Shown in pieces: positions 34,050 to 43,560 of a DNA stretch of 64,000 nucleotides. The DNA lies in assembly GCA_014155875.1 (NCBI GenBank), contig JACEFZ010027114.1:136501-200500 (forward strand), read 5' to 3'. The notes under the pieces are model-generated. The model worked only from the letters and a program-made list of their open reading frames with translations. It was not told where the DNA came from and ran no database searches. Source of the stretch: Cepaea nemoralis (lineage: Eukaryota > Mollusca > Gastropoda > Stylommatophora > Helicidae). A program made the position numbers and the translations under genes. Position 1 is the stretch's first letter, and each line of letters begins with the position of its first letter.

Positions 34050-35273
34050 AGGCAGATAATTTGAACTAGGGGTATGCCACAATTTTGCTTTTAAAATGGT
34101 TAAAGTTGTAGCAGATCTATTGTATTACATATCAAATTAAAGAGGATTGCACAAGGAACATGACAGTGTTAATAATAAATTGATAGGTTACAAATATTAG
34201 GACAATAATGAGAGGTTTAATAATAACAACTGAAATTAAAGAGGTAACAATTATTTTAAAAATTGCACTTATAAGGTCTTTTCTACACTCCTATACAGGT
34301 AATCATGTTTAAATTACTGAATAATCAAACAAACACCACTTGTCTTCAAGAATATAAACAGTATTGCTCATTAAAATCCACCAAAAGTAAGTATTGGTGC
34401 ATATTCTGAACCATGTCTTTTTCACAAAAAATGACAACAAATAATGGCCGAAACCTTCAAGTTGGGGTCTGTCACAATAATCTTATGAAAATGGTTAAAA
34501 TTGTAGCAGATATATTGTATTATATATGAAAGTAAAGGGGATTGCATAAGGAACATGTTAGTGTTGTTTCTATTGCTTTAGTTTAGAAATATAATAAAAA
34601 TAATAATATAATTTGTCAAATAATTTGACAAAAAGGGGTAAAAATAATGTAAACATTGCACTTATACGGTCTTTTCTACATTCCTATACTGCTAATCATG
34701 TTTAATTTACTGAATAATCTAACAAACACCACTTGTCTTCAAGGATATAAACAGTATTGCTCATTAAAATCCACCAAAAGTAAGTTTTTGTGCATATTCT
34801 GAACCATGTCTTTCTCACAAAATATGACAACAAATAATGGCTGAAACCTTCAAGTTGGGGTCTGTCACAATAATCTTATGAAAATTGTTAAAATTGTAGC
34901 AGATATATTGTATTATATATGAAAGTAAAGGGGATTGCATAAGGAACATGTTAGTGTTGTTTCTATTGCTGTAGTTTAGAAGTATAATAAAAAATTATAT
35001 ATACATAGATAAAAATTAATAAAAAATTGCACTCACCAAGGGGTTTAGTGTACTCCTCTGCAGCTAATCCTGTTTAATTTACTAAATTATTACACAAACA
35101 CCACTTGTCCAACGTTAGGAACAGAATTATTCCTAACAAATATCCAAAAATAAGTTTTGTTGCAGATTCTGAAGCATGTCTTTTTAACACAAGATTTAGG
35201 AAATCAGGAAAACACTTGGCAGATTTTTTTGTACATAGATAAAAAAATTAATATTTACAAACAAATGACATGA
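34050..35273. repeat. AT-rich tandem repeat, ~0.36-0.40 kb units
   Basis: Three diverged copies of a unit containing CAAACACCACTTGTC (34330, 34733, 35095) and, in the first two intervals, AACCTTCAAGTTGGGGTCTG (about 34451 and 34851). Spacings are 403 and 362 bp. No coding frame and no hammerhead core. Confidence 0.75.
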
Positions 35274-36818
35274 CAAAAGATTTAATAATGAAGGACCAGC
35301 AATTTTAAAGATGGAGGTTCAAAATGTTCTTAAGCATATGAAAGCTGGCAAGGCCCCCGGTGCAGATAACATCACAACAGAAATGATTAAAGCTTTAGAA
35401 GAATTTGGACTAGAGCAAGTCACTAGACTGCTAAACACATTATACGATACTGGAGATATACCTTCTGAATTATGTAATTCTGTATTTATTGCAATCCAAA
35501 AGAAATCAGGAACCTTAGAATGTGATCAACATAGAACAATTAGTATAATGAGTCACATCACAAAGATTTTGTTACGAATTATCATGCAAAGAGTGAGGGA
35601 GAAAATACAACCTGAAATAGGGGAAGAACAATGTGGGTTTGTAGAAGGAAAGGGTACAGTAAATGCTGTGTATATGCTGCGAACAGTTATTGGACGTGCT
35701 TTAGAAGTAAACAAGGATATACATCTTTGCTTTATTGACTACACAAAGGCTTTTGATAGAGTTAGACATGTCAACATTGTGGATATGCTTGCAGATCTAC
35801 AAATTGATGGGAAAAAACATTAGACTTATAAAAAAACATATATTGGAAACAACAAGCTGCCATAAGGTTTGATAATGAAGTAGGACAATATCAACCTATT
35901 AAGAGAGGTGTTAGGCAGGGATGTGTAATGTCTCCAGATCTTTTTTCCCTATACAGTGAAAATATTTTCAGAAATGTAGAAGACCTAAATGGAATCAGCA
36001 TTGGAGGACGAAACATAAATAACATTAGATATGCAGATGATACAGTATTGATTGCAGACAATGCACAGGATCTGCAACAATTAGTAGATGCGGTTGTTGT
36101 ACACAGTGAGCAGCTGGGGTTGGAATTAAATTGTAGGAAGACACAGGTTATGGTCGTCACTAGGAAGAACGAAGCACCACAATGTAATATACAAGTAAAT
36201 GGGAATATTCTTCAACAAGTGAATCGGTTCAATTATCTCGGAACAGTCATAACATCTGATGGCAGATGCCTTGAAGAGATTAGAACAAGAATCGCCATTG
36301 CGAAAGTAGCCTTTAGCAAGATGAAAAACATTCTGACCAATAAAATGATGTCAATTGAAACGAGAAAAAGAGTGTTGAGGGGATACATAGAGCCTGTTCT
36401 TTTGTATGGACCTGAAACTTGGACAATGTGCAGTCAAGCTGAAAAACATCTGATGGCTAAAGAAATGTGGTTTCTGAGGATAATGCAAAGAATACCATGG
36501 ACAGATAGAAAAACCAATGACCAAGTACTACAAGAGACAAATGAAAATCGTAGATTGATTAGAGAAATTAGACGTAGACAGTCAAAATTTTTTGGACATG
36601 TTATGAGAAGAAATCGACTGGAGAACTTAGTGACAACTGGCAAGATAGAAGGGAACAGACCAAGAGGAAGACCGAGAGGAAAATACCTGGATGGCTTGGC
36701 CACATGGCATGGACGAGACAGGAACACGGAGCTGATCCACGACACTGGTGATCGAGTGAAATGGCGAATCATGACCGCCCACGCTTTCCGGCATGGCACA
36801 TGATTGATTGACTGAGTC
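35274..36818 (+). mobile_element. LINE family A, 5'-truncated copy with RT
   Basis: Two frames, 35311-35823 (170 codons, AGKAPGADNITTEMIKA through YTKAFDRVRH) and 35928-36803 (291 codons, SPDLFSLYSENIFR, YADD box at about 36030, through GRPRGKYLDG to the C-terminus), separated by a frameshift near 35820. Ends in TGATTGATTGA at 36801-36812. The catalytic box and C-terminal arginine-rich region are preserved. No endonuclease. Confidence 0.85.
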
Positions 36819-37002
36819 AACTATGCACTCAGGCTTACAAACTGTGGTAGGGATATCACATCACAGACTCATAGCAGGAAACTGCTTGGGGACATGTGTC
36901 TGTCTAAAGTCTATCTAAACATCACATTGCTGCTATGTTCTAGTGAAATTATCACGCCTGGTTTATGACAGCAAATCATGCAACGTTCATGAACATATTG
37001 GA
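36819..37002. other. No feature seen
   Basis: Spacer between LINE fragments. Confidence 0.5.
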
Positions 37003-37375
37003 AAAAAAAGTTGTGGTTCATGAGACGAATGTTGCAGATACCATGGATTGACGGTATAACTAACAACAATTAACTAGTGGAGACCGATGAAACAAGAACA
37101 GTATATAGAATTATAAGAAACAGACAAAACAACAATACTTGGCATTATTGGGAAGATAAAAAACTCGCTTACACTCAGGAAATAAATGACCGTAGACCCC
37201 GAGGTAGACCAAGAAGGCGGTGGAGAGATAATATACATACAGACTTACAAGCACTTAGAATCAGCGGCTGGCAAGAGAGGGTCAACTAGAGAGACGAATG
37301 GAGACGGATTGTATCTGCAGCAAAGGACCTCAGTGGCTCGGAATGCTGAAGAAGAAGAAGGATGGGAAGATAAGC
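37003..37375 (+). pseudogene. Mosaic LINE 3' remnant ending in family D C-terminus
   Basis: The first part reads like the RT C-terminal MLQIPWIDGITNNN motif of another LINE. From about 37140 it is family D (LAYTQEINDRRPRGRPRRRW, LSGSEC) with a short GAA tail near 37348-37362. Stops at 37287-37289 and elsewhere. Confidence 0.65.
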
Positions 37376-37654
37376 GTTGGAAAACACTTTGTGAAAACCG
37401 GAACGATCAGTGAGCGTAGAGGTAGAGGCAGAAAGGTTAAAACGATGCTGGAGTGGCTGAGATGGTGATGAAGAGAGGTATCAGCAACAGAGTTGATCCA
37501 CAGACACTTGGAAATGATGGACGTAGACGGTGATGTAGAGAGATGTCATCAGCAGAGTTGATCCAGAGCACCAAGGACAGAGATCTGTGGACAGACATGA
37601 ACGCCTACGCCAGCTGGCAAGGCACTTTACATTGACCCGTGGAGTGCAGATATT
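37376..37654 (+). other. Degenerate LINE-like remnant
   Basis: Two near repeats of an AGCAGAGTTGATCCA-containing stretch (37490 and 37550) that look like decayed LINE 3' sequence. No firm assignment. Confidence 0.35.
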
Positions 37655-37915
37655 TTTTTTGTTTTTGTTGTTGTTCGTATATTCTTTACAAGACATTGCT
37701 GTCAACATCAGCATCTTTCAGATGATTGTGTATTTATGTTGGCAAGATTACGCTCAGTAGTTTGCCATTGCTTTTTGAGCGGCCGGCTCACATACCCCGT
37801 AAGTCACCAACGTGGTGAGAACCGCTACCGATTATCGCGCAAGTTACGTTCCTCGCGTGGATATACGGGATTACAAAGAAAGTCGCTAACCCCTATCTCA
37901 TGTAGATCGGAGGAG
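37655..37915 (-). mobile_element. SINE family 2, minus-strand copy
   Basis: T-rich start, then TCTTTACAAGACATTGCTGTCAAC (tail) and a head at about 37900 with the GGATATACGGGATTAC block. No convincing target repeat found. Confidence 0.7.
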
Positions 37916-38039
37916 TTCAGATTGCTGTATAAAAATTATGCTCAGCAGGTAGTCCCTATACACATTGAGGCATGTAACTGGGTGTTTACTGAGCTAATAA
38001 TGGAGGTTGGAGCAGCGGGATGAGAAAGAAGCGGGCCAT

Positions 38040-38041
<2 letters not shown>

Positions 38042-38077
<36 letters not shown>

Positions 38078-38105
38078 TATTATTATTATTATTATTATTA
38101 TTATT
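38042..38105. repeat. (AAT)n(ATT)n microsatellite, self-complementary
   Basis: About ten AAT/TAA triplets switch to about ten ATT triplets, making a palindrome. Confidence 0.9.
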
Positions 38106-38109
38106 TTAT

Positions 38110-38290
38110 TAGTATACAATTTCCTAATTTCATATTTTCTTTACATATGGTTTGTTGTTCCGTTCCTGATGAAGATTATTATAATTGAAACGTTATTTGT
38201 TTTGTTATATACTTATTTGTATATTATTTTATTTTTGTAAATTATGCTTTTGGATTTCCACCCTGTTATTTATGTTGAACATTGTGGAGT
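38110..38290 (+). mobile_element. Penelope-like terminal fragment with hammerhead-like motif
   Basis: CTGATGA (38166-38172), a helix II of GATTA/TAATT (38174-38178 with 38182-38186), then GAAACGTT (38187-38194) reproduce the conserved hammerhead core with a one-pair helix III. No helix I complement flanks it, so it is probably inactive. The downstream AT-rich stretch with TGCTTTTGGATTTCCACC resembles sequence seen in Penelope-type repeats. The same arrangement occurs in the palindrome arms at 29912-30603. Confidence 0.5.
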
Positions 38291-38676
38291 TCGTTATAAG
38301 GTTATAAGATTATATAATATATGTGTGTGATTATATTGATATATAAGGTGTGTGCACTGTGTCCGTGTTTAGATTATCTCACTTATAGACAGTTTGACAT
38401 CGTGGCATGGGTTAACGCGGTATCTGAAATAATATGCAGCACAAGATGCATAAGGTTAAGGACAGGCACGATCATCAATGCCACACGACATGGACAATAT
38501 ATATATATATATATAGTGTATGGGTGTATGTGTGTATGTTTGAGTCTCTGTCATCGCACTGTATTCTCCCCACTTGTCTATACATGTATGGGTAAATCAT
38601 TATCTTAAAGCATAAGTCGCAGTCATCAGCACATTCTGTAATACCACGTTCTGCTCACCCCATTTTTTCTCTCCAG
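38291..38676. other. Candidate intron upstream of the 38677 exon
   Basis: TG- and TA-rich sequence with an (AT)n run at 38498-38515. It ends with the pyrimidine stretch and AG that define the candidate exon. No branch point is certain. Confidence 0.4.
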
Positions 38677-38846
38677 AAAACATATCAGAAGAACAAGCCC
38701 CAGAGATCCCACACTACGAGGAAATAATCGACTTCCATTCTGACATGCCAGATAACCCTATTTACTATGAAAATCTAATATTATCAACCAAACACAATAG
38801 AGGCGTGGAATATGAAAATACCGTCTGTGGTCTGCACGACACGTAG
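38677..38846 (+). CDS. Candidate terminal coding exon: receptor-like cytoplasmic tail with tyrosine motifs
   Basis: A strong acceptor (CCCATTTTTTCTCTCCAG, ending 38676) is followed by a 55-codon open frame to TAG at 38844-38846; the splice is in phase 2 (the exon starts with the last two bases of a codon). The tail is acidic and holds PHYEEIIDF, DNPIYYENLIL and VEYENTVC. YEEI matches the Src-family SH2 ligand pattern, NPIY the PTB NPxY pattern, and YENL/YENT the Grb2-type YxN pattern. Four tyrosines in such contexts within 55 residues are unlikely in transposon debris. I infer the end of a transmembrane receptor; upstream exons with the membrane segment are not visible here. No polyadenylation signal was spotted close downstream. 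Confidence 0.5.
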
Positions 38847-38999
38847 ATATATGAATAGTTACATGCAACATGGGTATATCAAACCCATCCATTATGTGTG
38901 TATATGTGTACATGTGTGCGTATGTATGTGTACTTTATTATGATATCCATTCCATAGCCATTTTTAGAAATCAAAGCGTCGGTCATCATGTCTGACCAC

Positions 39000-39790
39000 A
39001 GACCTATACGTAATCTATCACCAATCATTTCTAAAACCGATCTTCTTCCACGTCATGATGTCAAACTGTTTAGGACTATCTCTCTTAGACTACCGGGCAA
39101 CTCTTCCCCTCCACATGTCCCGTCGCAGCGTCGAACTTGAAATTCCTCTTTCAATGACAACCCCAATTAATGTTAACTGTCTTCATCTGATGTTAACAAT
39201 CCGTTCAATTTGTGAGTTAACCTCTTTCAATATACCCGCCCATGATGGTCTAATTATACTTCTACAAAACCACATCTCTGAAGTTTCTACATAATTCGTC
39301 ACTAATTCGTAAGTACTCTACTAGCGGTCCATGATTCACATCCGCACATCATGATTGGTTCCAATGGCTTTTACAAACTCATTTTCCCACCTTCATTGAC
39401 AAAAATATATTACATGAAAATTCTGTATCTTATTAAATGCCACCACCAATAGAAGCTATATTGATTGCAGCTAATAGTCAGGATGTGGAGTAGTTTGTAG
39501 GCGCAGTTATCGTACACGGCCAGCGACTGCAGCAAACATTAACATGCCAGCAAACGGTTATCGCCTAGTCCTAGCGGGTAGAAATATCACAAGGTAACAC
39601 CCGAGTTAATGTGGACATTCTTAACAGGCGAAACAGTACATCCATCTTGTTACAGTCACAATATTTGGAAGATATCTTGTAGATATTAGAAAAAAAATGA
39701 ATCATTATGACAATGTAGCCATTTGCCAGATGGAATGGATATTCACGAAGTAAATACCGTCTGAGACAAAGAGTGTCGAAGTTCTTTGTA
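39000..39790. pseudogene. Highly decayed LINE fragments in both orientations
   Basis: 39000-39400 on the minus strand resembles RT C-terminal sequence (PIMMCGCESW, FEMWF-like). 39450-39790 on the plus strand resembles family A (ILIAANSQDV, NVDILNRRNS). Both are full of stops. They end right at the start of the duplicated exon block. Confidence 0.5.
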
Positions 39791-39796
39791 AAACAG

Positions 39797-39843
39797 CTTC
39801 TATTGTTGACCCGGGTTATTGCTCTATATCCACAACACAATAA
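39797..39843 (+). pseudogene. Diverged copy of the 8035-8097 terminal exon
   Basis: Reads SIVDPGYCSISTTQ then TAA at 39841-39843, matching the last codons and the stop of the exon at 8035-8097 in the same frame. The upstream codons and strong acceptor are replaced by LINE-like sequence; only a weak AAAACAG precedes it. Probably a dead exon. Confidence 0.45.
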
Positions 39844-40385
39844 AAGAGGCGAGAGGAGGAGGCACCCCTAGAGGCAGGAGAAGATTATAAGTGCATAGTT
39901 GGATTGTATAAAGACAGAGAGGCTCGGTAGAAATGACTGAACTACCATATGGCAGTAGGTGGTACCACATACTTTCTGTTAGAGCCGGATGTTGGGCTGC
40001 GCTCACCAAATCCAACACCTCAATTTGTGCTAAAGGCTTCGGGCGAAGGCGTGCAATTGGGAGGGTGCAAAACCTACCCTAGTGCTAGTATATGCACCTT
40101 ATAGATCTAATGTCCTTGCAGGGCAAAAGAGGCCTTAATCTGTGGTCGGCATCTCATCTGGGATCGAAGCTCCTACTGGTGGGCAGTTAGAGTATTGTAT
40201 GTGCCATCGGCAGCTTGCTTTGTTCCAGGTGTATTGATATTGCCTTTCCTTCAGTGTAAACTAGGCATGCCGAGAAAGGGATCATGGTGCATGCCGAAAA
40301 ATTTCTAAATCTAAATTCAGCCCCGGGTTTGTTTTATAGAGATGTATAACTCCATCTATATAGACAGCATTTGCTAGTCAATATA

Positions 40386-41139
40386 CAGTAAAACTTCTGT
40401 AATCGTTACCTTCCTTTTTCGTCGATTTCATTTTTCGTCGATAATTTTGGGGAAAATTTGTCTCGGTCTTTGTCGGTTGCCTCGGATTTTGCCGACAGGT
40501 CAAAGGGACAAGCTGCTAATTTTACGAAAACAAAGGGATTCAAGGGTTATTCTACTCAATTTAATGTTGTTTCTCGTTGTGTAAGCATCACTTGCTAATA
40601 AGTTAACCCTTTCCTGTTAGCTCCATCATGGGGCCATATAAAGTTTCCAAATCCAGCAAAGCTTCGAAGTGTATGTGCTAACGAAGCAGAGATCGCAAAC
40701 AATCGACAAGTTATTATTAATTTGGATAAATTTAAAAAAAATTATAGATGTCGATTCTGTTGCGGAGGCAATAATATGCAAAAAGTTCAGACTGTTGTAT
40801 GGTGATCTCATTAAGAAAATACACAGAATGAGTGATAATTTACTTAGTGATGTTAAGGCCAGCAGAGGATGGTTTGAAAAATTCAATGGGCGCACTAGCA
40901 TACACAGTGCTATTAGGCATGGCGAAGGTACGAATTCGAACAAGACTGGGGCCGAAATGTAATATTAAACACTATAGTTATTCTCTGTAAAATTGTTTTT
41001 GGTATGTATTTTAGAGTGTCTAGAACGAATTATTTGGATTAGCATTGATTCAAATGGAAATAATTGCTTCGGTGTTTGTCGGTTTCGGAAATCGCCGCTA
41101 TTTTCGGCCTGATTATCGACGAAAATCGAGGTTTTACTG
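40386..41139 (+). mobile_element. Tigger/pogo-like DNA transposon, 754 bp, internally deleted
   Basis: Inverted ends CAGTAAAACTTC and (reverse complement of the right end) CAGTAAAACCTCG, flanked by TA at 40384-40385 and 41140-41141. The paralogous empty site is near 9213 (ATTATATAG). It carries a fragment of a CENP-B-type DNA-binding region (next entry). The catalytic DDE domain is missing, so it is non-autonomous. Confidence 0.8.
40669..40962 (+). pseudogene. Tigger/jerky-like transposase N-terminal fragment (CENP-B HTH)
   Basis: A 97-codon frame with KQRSQTIDKLLLIWINLKK, VAEAIICKK and VKASRGWFEKFNGRTSIHS. These match the second helix-turn-helix of CENP-B/Tigger/jerky proteins, which binds transposon ends. 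It stops at TAA 40960-40962 with no DDE domain. The surrounding inverted ends show it belongs to the transposon and is not a host jerky gene. Confidence 0.75.
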
Positions 41140-41665
41140 TATAGGTGATGTAGTAACCGTAGTATACATGCGTTAATAAATGAGTGAACACTTTTGTTTA
41201 AAAATGTGTGTGATTTTTAAGCCAATCCATTTTGTTTTTCATTTTGTGGCTGCGGGTAATGGCAGGAGCCAAGTTGGGCTGATGTCAGTTAATCATGGCG
41301 CACGTATTAACAGTGATCGTGGAATCACGTGACGATTAACGCAAGAGTTGAAAAGGCTAACAGAAAGCGCTAAGATGTCGTGAGAGGAAAAAATCAGACA
41401 TCGAAAACCCGAAGCTTCCGAAGGCAAATCAACTTGCTGATATATTATTTTACGAGTATATAGATGTTTAAAGAACAATTTTAAATAATAAATTCGTTCT
41501 CAATAAATAATAATCACCCAATTTACAATGTTGATGAATTCTGTGAAGTGCTTTTTGTAAGATGCATCAGAGTAATGTGTTGTCACAAAATCAGCAATTA
41601 CAGAATGAAGAGGCAGAAACAGAGGACCCGTATAGCTATAGACAGAACGCTCCAAAGGATACACT

Positions 41666-41907
41666 TTTTTTTTCTCCTCATATCCTTTACAGGAGATTGC
41701 AGTCAACACCAGCAGTTTTCAGCTGCCGTTGATGTCTTGGCAAGTTAACGTTGAGTAGTTTGCTATTGCTTTCTGAACGACGGCTCACATACCTCCGTAA
41801 GTAAACAACTCGACGCGCTCCGCTGCCGAATCTCGAGCAGCTGTGTTTCGTACAAGAGTATACGGGATTACGAAATACGTCCATAAATCCTACGCCAGGG
41901 AGACCAC
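41666..41907 (-). mobile_element. SINE family 2, minus strand, with 11-bp target duplication
   Basis: Flanked by AAGGATACACT at 41655-41665 and 41908-41918. The empty site is at about 10048-10058 in the segmental duplicate. 242 bp, T run first, tRNA-like head at the right end. Confidence 0.85.
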
Positions 41908-41989
41908 AAGGATACACTAGACACAGGAAAAAACTAAAGTTTTGCTCACCAGGTTTCTAATTTATGCCTTCCGAATAAGAACAGCTATT

Positions 41990-42345
41990 CCCTGAAAGAG
42001 CAAGAGTCATGTGGCGCACCAGCTGGACATCTGAGCAGACGGAGAGATTGGCAGAGTCTGTATCGTTGCGTGGGGCAATGGGACAAGATAAGGCAGATGT
42101 GGTCAGGGGCCGTTGGGTTCATATGTCTAGTGTAGAAGAACAGATTAATCATCAGAGCGCATAGAGAAATGGTTCGGCGGAGAGTGACAGCAGGCCCTGG
42201 CCGACACTCAGTACTCTGAGGAAAGGCCAGACGGACACATAATCAGAGTGCAGCTGGTACCTTTATTATTCTGACTCTAAGTTGAAGATGAGGACGGAGC
42301 ACGTATGGGAAATGTCCGAGTGATATGATGGTGGTTCTGGACTCA
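41990..42345 (+). pseudogene. LINE family C 3' fragment (duplicate of 10140-10490)
   Basis: Decayed RNase H end and RTEHVW remnant, paralogous to the fragment in copy 1 of the segmental duplication. Confidence 0.55.
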
Positions 42346-42789
42346 ACACAAACTTCGGGAGCGCTGATGGAAGGGTAAGAGGTAATACCCCTACATTGGT
42401 ATTAATCTGAACATAAACGTTGAATTCTAGTTCAGAAAGCAGTGGAATACCACTGAACGTGAAAATTCCGGAAAATCAAAGTGAGGTAGATCGCTACCTC
42501 TTAGAGGGGACATGCAACATTGTTTATCAGCCACCTGATCCTACAGCTATGGATCATCAGCATAGTTATACAGATCCCAAGGCATGAAGTGTGTATTTAA
42601 TATATAAATGTATACACTGTGAACAATTCAAAATGCCTAACATTAGATAATGATATGTCCTTTACAAGACGTCGCAGTCAATCCCAGCATGTGTTGGCTG
42701 TTTTTGATTTACTAGGCAAATTTACTTTCAGTAATTTATTATTCATAAGCCATGGATTACATCAGACACGATATAATTAATACAACGAA
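42346..42789. other. Mixed short fragments, including a SINE 2 remnant (42655-42760, minus)
   Basis: TCCTTTACAAGACGTCGCAG at 42658-42677 begins a truncated, diverged SINE 2 copy. A few bases of another copy lie near 42430. Otherwise nothing recognised. Confidence 0.5.
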
Positions 42790-43412
42790 GGGAACTGACA
42801 CAGATAGGAGAAGAAACCGATAACATTACGATGAAGTATAAATCTTGAACACGAGAAATAAGAAACAATACAAGAAAAGACAAAACCAATATATATATAT
42901 ATATACAAGATTGTTGTACTAGAATAGAGCAGTATCATAAGAATGGAAGAGATTACGAAATGTTCTCAGAAATGAAGTTATAGACCAGAAATGCACAACA
43001 TCAATTAAATGTTATATGTGACAAGTTAGAAAATACCCTAACAGAATCTAGAACAAAATGTAGTCCAATTGAAGGAATACTGCAATCGAATGTATGCTAC
43101 GAATAAATGAGGATATGAATGAGATACACGAACCAATGACACGCAGAGACAAACCTGAACCACCATTAGGTGAATTTGCATGGGCAATAGAGAACTGAAG
43201 AATGGTAAATCACCAGGATATGATGAGCTACAAGCTGAACTATTAAAGCGGGTGGAGAAGAGGCATACACATCCATCACATATTATGTAAAACGATATGG
43301 GAATATGCAATATGGCCAAAAGATTGGAAGGTAACTAACTATCTGCATTCTAATACGGAAAAGGGCAACCTGAAATTTTGCACCAACTATAGAACTATTG
43401 CCGACTCCTTGG
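42790..43412 (+). pseudogene. LINE family B RT N-terminal fragment, decayed
   Basis: ELKNGKSPGYDELQAELLK near 43190, then MAKRLEGN and TNYRT-like pieces in shifting frames match the fingers region of B-type RTs. Contains an (AT)n run at 42890-42905. Confidence 0.6.
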
Positions 43413-43414
43413 CG

Positions 43415-43558
43415 ATGGCGTTGCGGACGCGATTCGTAATGCTGCCTACCCGCGTTTGAGACACAGCGGCGATCGATTTGGCAGCGGACCGTGTAACGCT
43501 GTTTTAACGTTGTTAACGCGTTGGTATGGGAGCCGGTCGTTCAGAAACCAATAGCAAA
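43415..43558 (+). repeat. SINE family 2 fragment
   Basis: Head and body without the tail, reading toward GTCGTTCAGAAACCAATAG and then cut by the LINE B tail at 43561. Confidence 0.5.
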
Positions 43559-43560
43559 CT

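Larger units (their letters stand above)
39797..42380. repeat. Segmental duplication, copy 2
   Basis: Paralogue of 8035-10552. Carries a Tigger-like element (40386-41139) and a SINE (41666-41907) that copy 1 lacks. Otherwise non-coding apart from a LINE C remnant at 41990-42345. Confidence 0.7.

Noticed and set aside
34050..35273. Second ribozyme array suggested by the ~400-bp period
   Set aside because: No CUGANGA...GAAA core in any unit.
38321..38608. 95-codon open frame upstream of the 38677 exon
   Set aside because: Low-complexity, runs through an AT repeat, and no splice donor leads in phase to the exon.
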